A DNA stretch of 64,000 bases from Trichormus_B sp936914905 (GCF_039871975.1 NZ_JBDPLL010000001.1), one strand, 5' to 3'. Positions 10,244 through 20,212 are shown, counted from the stretch's first letter. Made by a program: numbers and translations. Notes: generated by a model from the letters alone, not told the origin.

Positions 10244-11216
10244 TCAAAATTCAAAATTCAAAATTTCCCTAAATAAGCTTTTAAAATCATCAAAATCAGC
10301 AGTTGGTTGATCCAACTTCAATTTTTGAATTTCATTTAACTTCATTCTTTCATTAGCCCAGAACTGAATATAAGACTCCTCAGGTTTTCCAGGGTTAAAT
10401 TCTGCATAGGTAGCTAAATGAAGAATTCCAAAAAGTTGCTTTTGTCTTTGTTTTTGTAAATTCTTAATTGTGAATTGTTGATTAATAAATTTTTTGCCTG
10501 ACCTCAAGTCTTGAATAATTTTATTTAATTCTACTGGTACTGCTGGCAAAGATTCAAGTTGCGCTTGAGAAAATTCCAATGTGCCCATTCCTAAAACTTG
10601 TAAATTATTACTCCGTCTGAAATCAGGTTTCATCAGATTAAAAGCTGGAATTCTAGCAATGCTATACTTTTCTACCAAAAAATGCTCTCCATCATGTAAT
10701 AATGCTATAGGGAGAGTTCTTAAACCGAATGCTAAACAGAAAAGTATGGTATCTACTTTTTCGGTTTTGAGCGTAGATTCTAATGGTTTTTTGAGCCAAT
10801 CATAGAGTTTTTGGGCTAGTTATAAGTATTATTTAGTCCTAGGTCGGCTGGAACTGGTAATTTCTACATTGAGTGAGTTTTTTAACAAAATTAATTAAAG
10901 TCTAATTATCAGCATTTTTAAGACTAAAACCTTTGGGTTTCTTTCCAGGTGTAATGATGACTAGTTACAATTGTTTTACTCGCGGTCATATCCAGACTAC
11001 AGAAGGTTTTATAGCAGTTTATTGAGATAATTTAGAAAGTGTTTTGGCTATATAGTTAGCCATTAATGAAACATTAGCCAGATTTTGTCCAAAATATGTT
11101 TCATAATCTCTTTCTGAATATTTTTCAACTTGGTTTACTGCTTCAATAAAGTTTTGGGTTTTGAGAAATCTGTCTTACTCTTCTTCTTTGACAGCGAGTG
11201 CAGCTTGATTGTGTAA
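10244..11216 (-). pseudogene. CHAT-domain (caspase-like) protein pseudogene
   Basis: A decayed C-terminal part of a cyanobacterial CHAT-domain protein, a caspase-like cysteine protease fold usually following TPR repeats. Readable pieces from 11216 downwards are HNQAALAVKEEE, a stop, DRFLKTQNFIEAVNQVEKYSE, then KPSVVWI, VIITPGKKP, LYDWLKKPLESTLKTEKVDT, and LLHDGEHFLVEKYSIARIPAF. At least six in-frame stops separate them. The segment with the active-site His survives partly as LFGILHLATYAEF, where the family normally has THAEF; the active-site Cys region is deleted after LDQPTADF. The open frame at 10244-10678 is only a fragment. Confidence 0.8.
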
Positions 11217-11635
11217 GTAGGTGGGCGGAAAAACTGATAACTATGTCATGGCGAATGCAGGAAAGGGGAATCAAGCAATTCCAAGGGTTTTAAGTAATTT
11301 ACATTTTGTTACATAGTTATGTTTCTTTGTGTCTACCTACTTTCAATTAAATGAAAAGGAAAAGTAATTGTACTCAAGAATATTAAGTTTAATACTAAAC
11401 AACAACTAATGCTTTTTGGCCATTTATTATGAAATATGGTAACATTTTGAATGTAGAATGGAAAAATACTTTTTTTGATCTAATTTCTGTAGAATTATTG
11501 TTCATTCATTCATTCATTCATTCATTATTGAAAATTGGTGTTATTTTACAGATGAATCAAGAATTCAGGTCGCCCCTTGTGGGCGACGCTCTATAAATCT
11601 AATAAGCTATGAATTAGTTGATAGCTTAAACAACG
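11217..11635. repeat. Gene-free stretch with CATT microsatellite
   Basis: No gene is visible. Positions 11501-11526 carry six copies of a TTCA/CATT tetranucleotide, a simple-sequence repeat of the slippage-prone kind. The stretch separates the CHAT relic from the end of the histidine kinase gene. Confidence 0.6.
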
Positions 11636-13642
11636 TTAGCGTGCGATCAATGATGGTTTTTCCTCCACGCTTCCTTGAACAATAGGAATTGTAAAGTGGA
11701 ACTTACTACCTTGGTCTTTACCATTAGACTCTGCCCAAATTTTTCCGTTCCAGCCGTTGACTATTTGCCGACAAATGGCCAAACCTAGACCTGTACCACC
11801 AGCAGTTCTTCGCAACGCTCCTTCTTCTTGATAAAAGCGGTCAAATACTATTTCTAATCGGTTGGGTTCTATCCCACGTCCAGTATCGGCTACCGTGACT
11901 TCAACCATTTGATTGCGGTTGCGAGTAGCTTTAATGGAAATTTCTCCTTCTGCTGGTGTGAATTTACAAGCATTATCTATAAGTTTTGCTAGTACCTCCA
12001 CTAACCAATCACCATCAGCCCTGATTAGAGGTAAAGTTTTACCAATTTGCGTTTTAATTTGCGGTATCTTTTCTGTTGATGACCGTGTACGTAGTCGGGT
12101 GAGGGCTAAATCCACACATTCTTGTAAGGTTAAAGACTCTGGATGCCATTCCACGCGACCGCTTTCTAAGTTGGAAAGGGTGAGGAAATCTTGCACTAGT
12201 TTTCGCATCCGTTCTGAGTCAGAGAGGGCTGTACTGAGCATTACTTGTTGTAATTCCCAGGGCATATCTGGTTCAGTAGCCAAGCTTTCTAGACAAACTT
12301 GAATTGTAGATAGGGGAGTACGCAATTCATGCCCGGTAATGGCTATGAGGTTGCTGCGGGTGCGGTCTAGGGCTTCTAGTTGCTGATTGAGTTTTTCTAA
12401 GTTGGCAAAGGCTTCTGCTTGAATTAGGGCTGCTCCTATTTGGGTGGCGATCGCTTTGACTAAATCTAACTCACCTGGTTGCCACTCATCGCTGGGAAAA
12501 TAACAGTAATGCAATTCAACGATTCCTAGGAGTCGTCCCTGAAATAATACTGGTTCTATTAACCAAGATCGCACGCTAAATTGCTTGACTATTAACGATA
12601 AAGCTGGCGAATTTTTAACACGATAGTCGGCGACAGTATCTGTAACACATACTCCCTCAAGTTTTTGCAGTATTTCTTGAAACAGAGGATTGAGTTGCAA
12701 ATCCCACGTTTGACCGAGGACAGATGGTACACCCTTATTTAAAAATTCATGTTCAATTGTGGCTGTGGCATCGGTAGCTTGAGCGCGATAAATTAGACAA
12801 CGACATGCTTCTAAGTGTTTACCTAATTCTTGAGCCGCTACCTGTAAAATTTCCTGGGAGTCAAGCGATCGCCTAATTGCCGTACTAATTGAATTTACTA
12901 AGCTTTCTTTTCTGGCTTGGGCAGTAATGGAACGGTAGGCTTTATGTAATTTATATTGACTAGCTTGTAAATAAGTTACTAATCGCTGTACAAAAGGGTC
13001 AGTATCAATATCACAAGCATATTCATTTTGAATTGCTGCGCCCAATTCTCTTCTTGATTCCCCGATGCCAAATCTCTGGCATACCTGAGCAACTTTATCC
13101 GCCAATTCTGGTCTGTAAACCAAAATCCTGCTTAATATGAACTCTGCGGCTTTGAGACTGACTCCTCTCTCGGAAGTCCAAATCCCCTCGAATCTTCGCG
13201 CCGTGTCCATATCTAAACTGGGGATCATATCTCGTAACTCGTGATTTTTGGCGATCGAACCGAGGTTTTCTCGACACACCAAACAGGTAGCATAATTATT
13301 AGCTACTACCACTAAATGCCACTCTTGACTTAAAGCATCATCCGGCTCAAAAGCTACCTTTTCATAATATTCCGAGCTATTAACAAACTCTGTTTCAGGC
13401 GAGGATAATACGTATATCTGATTACTACGCTGGGAAAGTCGTTGATAGCGATGCGCTTCTTGACGGTAGAATCGCTCTCGTTGGAAACTAGCAATAATCA
13501 GGGGCTGATCCAAGGTAGCAGCTAAAACCTGATCTTCCATTGCATGGGAGAGTGCCGTTAGTGAAGCCTTGAAATATAACTGAGGACGCAGGTAGGGTAG
13601 TGACTGTAGCAAATCACTCAACACAGAAGTCGAAATGCTCAT
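11636..13642 (-). CDS. DICT-GAF hybrid sensor histidine kinase
   Basis: A 668-residue soluble sensor kinase. Residues about 1-170 form a DICT domain (opening SVLSDLLQSLPYLRPQLYFK), a module often linked to light or redox signalling. Residues about 255-410 form a GAF domain. The HisKA dimerisation helix follows, with the phospho-acceptor His438 in ITGHELRTPLS, and then the ATPase domain with N box NACKFTPAEG, G1 DTGRGIE and G2 GGTGLGLAI. There is no transmembrane segment. No receiver gene adjoins it, so its partner is unknown. The ligand is not predictable. Confidence 0.9.
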   Translation of the reverse strand: MSISTSVLSDLLQSLPYLRPQLYFKASLTALSHAMEDQVLAATLDQPLIIASFQRERFYRQEAHRYQRLSQRSNQIYVLSSPETEFVNSSEYYEKVAFEPDDALSQEWHLVVVANNYATCLVCRENLGSIAKNHELRDMIPSLDMDTARRFEGIWTSERGVSLKAAEFILSRILVYRPELADKVAQVCQRFGIGESRRELGAAIQNEYACDIDTDPFVQRLVTYLQASQYKLHKAYRSITAQARKESLVNSISTAIRRSLDSQEILQVAAQELGKHLEACRCLIYRAQATDATATIEHEFLNKGVPSVLGQTWDLQLNPLFQEILQKLEGVCVTDTVADYRVKNSPALSLIVKQFSVRSWLIEPVLFQGRLLGIVELHYCYFPSDEWQPGELDLVKAIATQIGAALIQAEAFANLEKLNQQLEALDRTRSNLIAITGHELRTPLSTIQVCLESLATEPDMPWELQQVMLSTALSDSERMRKLVQDFLTLSNLESGRVEWHPESLTLQECVDLALTRLRTRSSTEKIPQIKTQIGKTLPLIRADGDWLVEVLAKLIDNACKFTPAEGEISIKATRNRNQMVEVTVADTGRGIEPNRLEIVFDRFYQEEGALRRTAGGTGLGLAICRQIVNGWNGKIWAESNGKDQGSKFHFTIPIVQGSVEEKPSLIAR

Positions 13643-13707
13643 GAATATCGTTAAACGCCCAATCTAGACAAGATCCACTTCACAGAAGGATTGTACAAAT
13701 TCAAACT

Positions 13708-13807
13708 GGTGATTGGTGATTGGTGATTGGTCATTGGTCATTGGTTATTGGTCATTGTTCATTGGTCATTGGTCAGTGGTCATTGGTTATTGGTCATTGG
13801 TCATTGG
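13708..13807. repeat. Heptamer short tandem repeats (ATTGGTC type)
   Basis: About fourteen degenerate copies of a 7-nt unit (ATTGGTC/ATTGGTG/ATTGGTT). Such short tandemly repeated repeats (STRRs) are a known feature of heterocystous cyanobacteria. Unit length is constant and there are no unique spacers, so this is not a CRISPR array. It lies in the 600-bp gap between the kinase and the debranching-type enzyme. Confidence 0.85.
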
Positions 13808-14100
13808 CGAAGAGAAAAAACTTTTACCCACCCATTACCTATTACCATTTCCCAATTGGTAGGCGTTAGAAAGCACCTGTCCAGATATTAACCCAAAACA
13901 CACCCTGGTAAGTTTGGGTACTGCTGATGCTTGACAAAACTAAAAAAAATTTTAACTGAACATCTGATTGAGTATTTTGTATGCCCAGCATCTTTTAATG
14001 CTCATCAACGCATAAATTACTAGAAAATCCCCAGTTTCCAGCCTTGACTTCAGCTTCAGAAGGTATAGGTATAGATTTATAGGGATTTGGGAACAGGGAA

Positions 14101-14220
14101 CAGGTGACAGGTGACAGGTGACAGGTGACAGGTCTAGTTATCTGTTATCAGGGAAAAGGGAATAGATAATTTTTTATTCTCCGTCATCTCTCCCAGTTCC
14201 CAGTTCCCAGTCCCCAGTCC
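14101..14220. repeat. Two further heptamer repeat tracts
   Basis: Positions 14101-14133 carry about 4.5 copies of CAGGTGA. Positions 14190-14220 carry four copies of CCCAGTT/CCCAGTC. The second tract is the reverse complement of the GGGGACT heptamers found inside cysS near 56550. Both lie within 140 bp upstream of the ATG at 14241, in its likely leader. Confidence 0.8.
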
Positions 14221-14240
14221 TGTATAGGGAAATTTGGCTC

Positions 14241-16517
14241 ATGACACCAGATACGTTGATTACCCCAGACAAAATTGTCCTAGATGGAAAAACTTTCATT
14301 TCCGCAGAGCAGATATATATGCCAGAATGGCCTTGTGTTGTTAGTGAAAGACCACAGCCAACTTTGACGGTTAAAGATGATGATTTGTTTTTGGTGACAG
14401 ATACGATAGGGAACATTTCTGGTTGTTCTCTTCAGGATGGTAATCCGAGTATGGGCCTATTTTGTGCTGATACCCGGTTTTTGAGTCGTCTGGAGTTGCA
14501 AATTAATGGGCGATCGCCTGTTTTACTGAGTAGCACTGCAGACAAAGGCTTTGCACTCTCAGTTTTGTGTACAAACCCCAGAATTGACAATCACCTGAAT
14601 GCTGATACCATTGGCATTCGTCGGGAACTGGTACTTAACGGTGCATTATTTGAAGAAATAGAAGTTGCCAACTACAGTACCACCAGCATCACTTTTGAAC
14701 TCAGTCTCAGCTTTGATGCGGATTTTGTGGATTTATTTGAAGTCCGGGGTCATAGGCGCAAACAACGGGGTAAATTATTACGATTAGCAGAGCCAACACA
14801 CTTAGAAGAAACAGGTGATGGTCTCGTACCCCCAGCCACTCAACTAAATCGGGAAGAGTTACTGATACTGGCTTATCAAGGTTTAGATGGTGCGGTAATG
14901 GAATCCCGTATACAATTCCAGCATCAACAACCAGATTATTTCCAAGGTTACACTGCGATTTGGAAATTAGAATTAGCTTCTCACGAAACTAAAAAGCTGG
15001 GTTATCGACTGCATAAGTTAACCAATAATCAGCCCAGTTCTGGTGTGAATGCTGCTACTACCTTGGCACAAGCTAAAGCATCTGAGTTAATGGAAGAGCA
15101 AAATTGGGTACAACAAATTACCCGCATTAGCTCAGATAAAAGTCTTTTCAATCGAGTCATTGAAAGGGCTGAAGAAGATATGTATTTGTTACGCCAATCT
15201 TTTGGTAAGTACAAAACTGTTTCGGCTGGTGTACCTTGGTTTTCCACTTTGTTTGGACGGGATTCTATTATTACTGCTTCCCAAACATTGATGTTAAATC
15301 CCCAAATTGCTAAAGAAACTTTGATACTCTTGGCAGCATATCAAGGTAAAAAGGAAGATGAATGGCGGGAAGAAGAACCAGGCAAGATTTTACATGAGTT
15401 ACGGATGGGAGAATTAGCACGCTGTCAAGAAATTCCCCACACACCTTATTACGGAACAGTTGATGCGACTCCTCTATGGTTGATGTTGTATGCTGATTAT
15501 TATGCTTGGACTCATGATCAAGAAACTCTAGAACAACTGTGGCGAAATGCTATATTGGCAATGGGTTGGATTGATAGGAATCTCCAAGAAACTGGCTATC
15601 TCAGCTATTACCGTAAATCCAAAGGTGGTTTGATTAACCAAGGTTGGAAAGACTCTGGTGATTGTATTGTTAACCGCAAAGGGGAATTAGCCAAAGGTTC
15701 AATTTCTCTTTGTGAGGTGCAAGCTTATGTCTATGCTGCCAAAATTAAATTAGCAGAAATTGCTAGGATGAAAAAACGCTTAGATTTGGCAGATCGTTGG
15801 CAGGAAGAAGCCAAAAACCTCAGAGTTAGATTTAATAAAGATTTTTGGATTGAAGATCAAGATTTCTGCGCTTTGGGTTTAGATGGAGAAGGAAAACAAG
15901 TAGATAGTATTACTTCTAATCCTGGACATTGTTTACAATTAGGGATTTTTACACCAGAAAAAGCCTATAGTGTGGCGGAAAGATTGCGAGCGCCTGATAT
16001 GTTTAATGGTTGGGGAATTAGAACTTTAAGTAGTTTATCACCGGCTTATAATCCAATGGGTTATCACATTGGTTCTGTTTGGCCTCATGATAATTCTCTG
16101 ATTGCAATGGGGTTGCGATCACTCGGTTTAATAGATCAAGCTTTGGAATTATTTCAAGGTTTATTTAACATGACTTTTCAGCAATCTTATCAACGTCCAC
16201 CAGAACTATTTTGCGGTTATGAATTGAACGGTGATAATGCTCCTGTACAGTATCCTGTTGCTTGTACTCCCCAGGCTTGGGCTACGGGCAGTATCTTTCA
16301 ACTATTGCAAATGATGGTGAACTTAGTACCAGATGCACAAAATAATTGTTTGCGAATTGTTGACCCTGCTTTGCCAGAATCAATCAATCGTTTATCATTA
16401 CACAATTTGCGTGTTGGTCGGACTATTCTCGATTTGGAATTTGAGCGAGTTGGTAGCACTACTTCCTGTCGGGTTGCTAACAAACGCGGTAATCTGCGAG
16501 TAGTGATAGAGGCGTAA
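14241..16517 (+). CDS. Amylo-alpha-1,6-glucosidase / glycogen-debranching-type glycosidase
   Basis: A 758-residue cytoplasmic glycoside hydrolase. Residues about 40-240 match the N-terminal beta-sandwich domain of bacterial debranching-like enzymes (SMGLFCADTRFLSRLEL). Residues about 310-740 form an (alpha/alpha)6 barrel with WFSTLFGRDSIITASQ, YYGTVDATPLWLMLYADYY, NQGWKDSGDCIVN and GYHIGSVWPHDNSLIAMG, the conserved catalytic-cleft motifs. The family is annotated as amylo-alpha-1,6-glucosidase, but members differ in substrate, so glycogen or sucrose-related glycans are both possible. It is monocistronic, with heptamer repeats in its leader. Confidence 0.85.
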   Translation: MTPDTLITPDKIVLDGKTFISAEQIYMPEWPCVVSERPQPTLTVKDDDLFLVTDTIGNISGCSLQDGNPSMGLFCADTRFLSRLELQINGRSPVLLSSTADKGFALSVLCTNPRIDNHLNADTIGIRRELVLNGALFEEIEVANYSTTSITFELSLSFDADFVDLFEVRGHRRKQRGKLLRLAEPTHLEETGDGLVPPATQLNREELLILAYQGLDGAVMESRIQFQHQQPDYFQGYTAIWKLELASHETKKLGYRLHKLTNNQPSSGVNAATTLAQAKASELMEEQNWVQQITRISSDKSLFNRVIERAEEDMYLLRQSFGKYKTVSAGVPWFSTLFGRDSIITASQTLMLNPQIAKETLILLAAYQGKKEDEWREEEPGKILHELRMGELARCQEIPHTPYYGTVDATPLWLMLYADYYAWTHDQETLEQLWRNAILAMGWIDRNLQETGYLSYYRKSKGGLINQGWKDSGDCIVNRKGELAKGSISLCEVQAYVYAAKIKLAEIARMKKRLDLADRWQEEAKNLRVRFNKDFWIEDQDFCALGLDGEGKQVDSITSNPGHCLQLGIFTPEKAYSVAERLRAPDMFNGWGIRTLSSLSPAYNPMGYHIGSVWPHDNSLIAMGLRSLGLIDQALELFQGLFNMTFQQSYQRPPELFCGYELNGDNAPVQYPVACTPQAWATGSIFQLLQMMVNLVPDAQNNCLRIVDPALPESINRLSLHNLRVGRTILDLEFERVGSTTSCRVANKRGNLRVVIEA

Positions 16518-16721
16518 ACAAGATAAATAGGGATAGATATAAGAGGAATGGGATATTTACGAATCAACTCCCATTCTTCTTTATTGAGTCAACTTCATTG
16601 GGTAATGTGCAGAATTAAACGAATTATTTTTGATATTATGATTATAATATTTACTCAAAGCATACCAAGTTATAAGCATGATTAACTTAGATTTTAGTTC
16701 CTTAAACCAGGAGATTGTTTT

Positions 16722-17004
16722 ATGGAAAGAATAAATTACTCGGAAACTATTCAAAATATTTTCAGCGACCATTCTGTCAATGATATAGCTAATGGTACAG
16801 GAGTTCAACTTTTATTTCACACACAACACCATCATTATCAAGTATTAAATATCGGCTGGAAATAACAACGCAGAACTTATGGAGTAATTATTCATGTTGA
16901 TATCAAAGATGATAAAATTTGGATATAAGGAGATGGTAAAAAAATCGGCATTACTAACGAATTAACCGCATAAACGCCAATTTACAGGTTTTGCTGTTGG
17001 ATAA
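16722..17004 (+). pseudogene. XisI-family pseudogene
   Basis: Relic of an fdxN-element excision controlling factor XisI. From the ATG at 16722 it reads MERINYSETIQNIFSDHS and VQLLFHTQHHHYQVLNIGWK, then TAA. After the stop the same frame continues QRRTYGVIIHVDIKDDKIWI, another stop, GDGKKIGITNELTA, then a deletion and frameshift into KRQFTGFAVG at 16975-17001. Residue order matches XisI. No XisH partner, which normally sits just upstream, is visible. Many XisH/XisI pairs are unrelated to heterocyst DNA excision, so the original role is open. Confidence 0.85.
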
Positions 17005-17155
17005 TTAGCATTGTAAACAAGTAAATTTATTACCTAAGTTCTAAGCTTTAGTGTAGGTATTACCTGTTTATTGAAAATTAGTGAAAGCCAAGATTAGGGG
17101 TAAAGTACAACTCTAAACCCCTACAGATTCCCAAATTATAAAAATAATGAATTAA

Positions 17156-17482
17156 TTAAGCTTCTTCTGAACGCTCAATTTTTTGAGCAGGAGAAGATTC
17201 ATAAAGAGCATCCAACTGTTGACGTGCATCTTCCACATTAACTGAACGCATCACCAACAGAGGTTCCTTAATTAAATTACCTGCACTATCTAATAATTCC
17301 GGATGGGGTATAGATTGTTTTTCTGCTGCATAATAGCCAAAGCTACCTTGATTACCCCCAGAGGATCTTACTGGATAAGGCCGTTCTCTGTCAAAACTGA
17401 ACATGATCAGATTGCGAATTAAATTACCCACAGCGATAAATGCAAGAACGGTGAAAGCTAATATGTAAAGTAGGTGTAGCAT
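17156..17482 (-). CDS. DUF2973 family small membrane protein
   Basis: A 108-residue protein of a family restricted to cyanobacteria with no known function. One N-terminal membrane helix (LLYILAFTVLAFIAVGNLI) is followed by a soluble region with FSFDRERPYPVRSSGG and a conserved-looking PHPELLDSAGNLIKEPLLVMR. The start at ATG 17482 is fixed by a strong GGAGG 8 nt upstream; a longer start at 17506 would bury that site. Next on the same strand, upstream, is the broken DUF2605 gene; I recall these two families as neighbours in related genomes. DUF assignment is from memory of the family pattern. Confidence 0.75.
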   Translation of the reverse strand: MLHLLYILAFTVLAFIAVGNLIRNLIMFSFDRERPYPVRSSGGNQGSFGYYAAEKQSIPHPELLDSAGNLIKEPLLVMRSVNVEDARQQLDALYESSPAQKIERSEEA

Positions 17483-17644
17483 ATAATTATCCTCCAAGGG
17501 TAACAAGTTTTAAAACTTTATATCGTAATGCTTGACTTCCGCTAAACCGTGATTTACGGTGGTGGTGAATGTTAAATTGGCTATCTATGATGTGATATTT
17601 TGTAATCCTAATAAGATTAGGGTAACATGGGATACATTATTTTT

Positions 17645-18025
17645 TTATGAAAATAATGTTAAGGTTTTTGTCCTATCGTTGCGACTTATGTACTGTTTTT
17701 TTAAAGTATAAGTCACACTTGCTTTGATTGACGATAGCGCAAACCTACTTTCTAAAATTAATAATTGATGGCAAGGCATTAATGTTGCCATATTAATGCC
17801 AACTTGTTTACCAGTTCCAGTAAATAGCATCTTAGACGTACTTAGTTCCGCTTGTGCTTGATGAACCTGGTTGAGTAAATCATATTGCTATTGATCGCTC
17901 ATAAATGAGATTTTCTCATTTTGTAATAATTCACGTGATCGCGCAAATCAATATTCAAAATCCTCTAACAATGGCTCTAGGAGGGATTGGAGCAATTCAG
18001 GAGTTGGTGAACTGGAATCTCCCAT
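17645..18025 (-). pseudogene. DUF2605 family pseudogene
   Basis: From the ATG at 18025 the frame reads MGDSSSPTPELLQSLLEPLLEDFEY, then a TGA where the family has Trp, FARSRELLQNEKISFMSDQ, a TAG where a Glu is expected, then QYDLLNQVHQAQAELSTSKMLFTGTGKQVGINMATLMPCHQL. Two point mutations to stop codons and a changed C-terminus after about 17760 make it non-functional. The family is cyanobacterial and uncharacterised. It is upstream of the intact DUF2973 gene on the same strand. A 14-bp tandem duplication lies just before its start (18049-18076). Confidence 0.75.
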
Positions 18026-18391
18026 ATATAAAAAGCATATTTCTAAATCTCTTTCTAAGAGACTCTTTCTAAGAGAAACGCTATTTATTATTCTTAACAA
18101 GACTCTAATTTTTCCATATACATTATTTTTAAATAAAATCAGTAATTTGAGATACAAAACACTATATAGGCTGAATAAAGGATTTGTCTTGATCCATAAG
18201 ATGTAGATGAAAATATGTCTAAAGGGGTGTAAGGGAAAAATCCAATGACCAATGCCCAATGACCCATTTAGTTTTGTCAGAAGCCGGTGGTTGGGATAAA
18301 TTAGGAGAATCCATGGACAGTGGACTATTATCTTCTAAAGATATTTTTCTCAACTTTATTTTTAATCACTTCGCCAAAAGTTTAACAGCCG
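18026..18391. other. Intergenic region before thrS with a tandem 14-mer
   Basis: No gene is seen. The unit CTCTTTCTAAGAGA is repeated at 18049-18062 and 18063-18076. A short open frame at 18259-18450 overlaps the thrS start in another frame and has no family resemblance. The thrS promoter should lie here, but I cannot place its elements. Confidence 0.45.
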
Positions 18392-20212
18392 ATGTCGCCA
18401 AATCAAGAAACCCAAGCAGCAGAGAAAATATATTTACCGCGTACCAGTGAATCAGAGACACTAAAAAAGATTCGCCATACAGCTTCCCATATAATGGCAA
18501 TGGCTGTACAAAAGCTGTTTCCCAAGGCGCAAGTTACCATTGGACCCTGGATTGAAAACGGGTTTTACTATGACTTCGATAATCCAGAACCCTTTAGTGA
18601 TCAGGATTTGAAAGCTATCCAAAAAGAGATGGTGAAGATTATTAATCGTAAACTGCCACTGGTAAGGGAAGAAGTCAGCCGTGAGGAAGCACAAAAGCGT
18701 ATTGAACGAATAAAAGAACCGTATAAGTTAGAAATTCTTGCAGATATCAAACAAGAGCCGATCACTATTTATCATTTAGGTGAAGAATGGTGGGATTTGT
18801 GCGCTGGTCCCCACGTTAAAAATACCAAAGATATTAATCCCAAAGCTATAGAATTAGAAAGCGTTGCTGGTGCTTATTGGCGGGGAGATGAAACCAAAGC
18901 GCAACTACAGCGCATCTATGCGACTGCTTGGGAAACTCCCGAACAACTAGCAGAGTACAAACGCCGCAAAGCAGAAGCACTCAGACGCGACCATCGTAAA
19001 CTGGGTAAAGAACTAGGTTTGTTTATTTTCGCTGATCCTGTTGGACCTGGTTTACCCTTATGGACTCCCAAGGGAACTTTACTGAGGACGATTTTAGAAG
19101 ACTTCCTGAAAAAAGAACAGCTAAAACGGGGTTATTTACCTGTAGTTACTCCCCATATCGCCAGAGTTGATTTATTTAAAACATCTGGACACTGGCAAAA
19201 ATACAAGGAAGATATATTTCCCTTGATGGCTGAAGATGCTGAAGCAGCAGCCATAGAACAGGGTTTTGTTCTCAAGCCGATGAACTGCCCTTTCCATATC
19301 CAAATATACAAATGTGAATTACGTTCTTATCGGGAATTACCTATGAGGTTAGCAGAATTTGGTACTGTTTACCGCTATGAACAATCTGGTGAATTGGGTG
19401 GTTTAACGAGAGTCCGCGGTTTTACAGTTGATGATTCTCACCTGTTTGTCACTCCCGAACAGTTAGATAATGAATTCTTGAGTGTTGTAGATTTAATTTT
19501 AACTGTATTTAGAAGTCTGCAATTGAAGAATTTTAAAGCTAGATTGAGTTTCCGTGATCCAGCCAGTGATAAATATATTGGTGGGGATGAAGTTTGGAAT
19601 AAAGCTGAAGGTGCGATTCGTCGTGCTGTGCAACAATTGGGAATGGATCATGTTGAAGGTATTGGGGAGGCGGCTTTTTATGGTCCCAAACTTGATTTTA
19701 TCTTCAGTGATGCGCTCGATAGAGAATGGCAATTAGGAACAGTGCAGGTTGATTATAATTTACCTGAACGCTTTGATTTGGAATACGTGGCTGAGGATGG
19801 TGTGCGTAAACATCCGGTGATGATTCACCGCGCACCTTTTGGTTCTTTAGAAAGATTAATTGGGATTTTAATTGAAGAGTATGCAGGTGATTTTCCCTTG
19901 TGGTTAGCACCTGTACAAATTAGACTTCTGCCTGTGGGAGAAGCACAAATTGATTTTACCAAAGAAGTAGTTGCCAAGATGCTAGCTTTGGGAATTCGTG
20001 CGGAAGTTGATTTAAGTGGTGATCGCTTGGGTAAATTGATTCGCAACGCTGAAAAAGATAAAATACCACTAATGGCCGTAGTAGGTGTGAAGGAGGTAGA
20101 AACCAATTCTTTAAGTATTCGTACCCGTGCATCTGGGGAGTTGGGAGTCATAACTGTAGATCAGGTTGTGGATAAAATACAGGGAGTAATTAACAACTTT
20201 AGCAACTTCTAA
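18392..20212 (+). CDS. thrS: Threonyl-tRNA synthetase
   Basis: A 606-residue class II aminoacyl-tRNA synthetase that charges tRNA-Thr. It opens with the editing-domain helix IRHTASHIMAMAVQKLFP, then the second editing motif DLCAGPHV, and the class II core with PMNCPFHIQIYKCELRSYRELP (zinc-ligand Cys), motif 2 RYEQSGELGGLTRVRGFT and motif 3 MIHRAPFGSLERLIGIL. The anticodon domain ends the protein. Like other cyanobacterial ThrS it lacks the N-terminal TGS domain of the E. coli enzyme. It is monocistronic. A possible terminator hairpin follows at 20263-20288. Confidence 0.95.
   Translation: MSPNQETQAAEKIYLPRTSESETLKKIRHTASHIMAMAVQKLFPKAQVTIGPWIENGFYYDFDNPEPFSDQDLKAIQKEMVKIINRKLPLVREEVSREEAQKRIERIKEPYKLEILADIKQEPITIYHLGEEWWDLCAGPHVKNTKDINPKAIELESVAGAYWRGDETKAQLQRIYATAWETPEQLAEYKRRKAEALRRDHRKLGKELGLFIFADPVGPGLPLWTPKGTLLRTILEDFLKKEQLKRGYLPVVTPHIARVDLFKTSGHWQKYKEDIFPLMAEDAEAAAIEQGFVLKPMNCPFHIQIYKCELRSYRELPMRLAEFGTVYRYEQSGELGGLTRVRGFTVDDSHLFVTPEQLDNEFLSVVDLILTVFRSLQLKNFKARLSFRDPASDKYIGGDEVWNKAEGAIRRAVQQLGMDHVEGIGEAAFYGPKLDFIFSDALDREWQLGTVQVDYNLPERFDLEYVAEDGVRKHPVMIHRAPFGSLERLIGILIEEYAGDFPLWLAPVQIRLLPVGEAQIDFTKEVVAKMLALGIRAEVDLSGDRLGKLIRNAEKDKIPLMAVVGVKEVETNSLSIRTRASGELGVITVDQVVDKIQGVINNFSNF

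Noticed and set aside
13708..13807. Possible CRISPR array
   Set aside because: Units are 7 nt with no unique spacers; these are STRRs. I found no CRISPR-type direct repeats anywhere in the window.
16581..16808. A 75-codon minus-strand frame after the debranching-type gene
   Set aside because: It is antisense to the XisI relic, whose plus-strand reading clearly matches a known family.
18259..18450. A 63-codon frame overlapping the thrS start
   Set aside because: Its second half is thrS in another frame and the first half has no protein-like composition or ribosome site.
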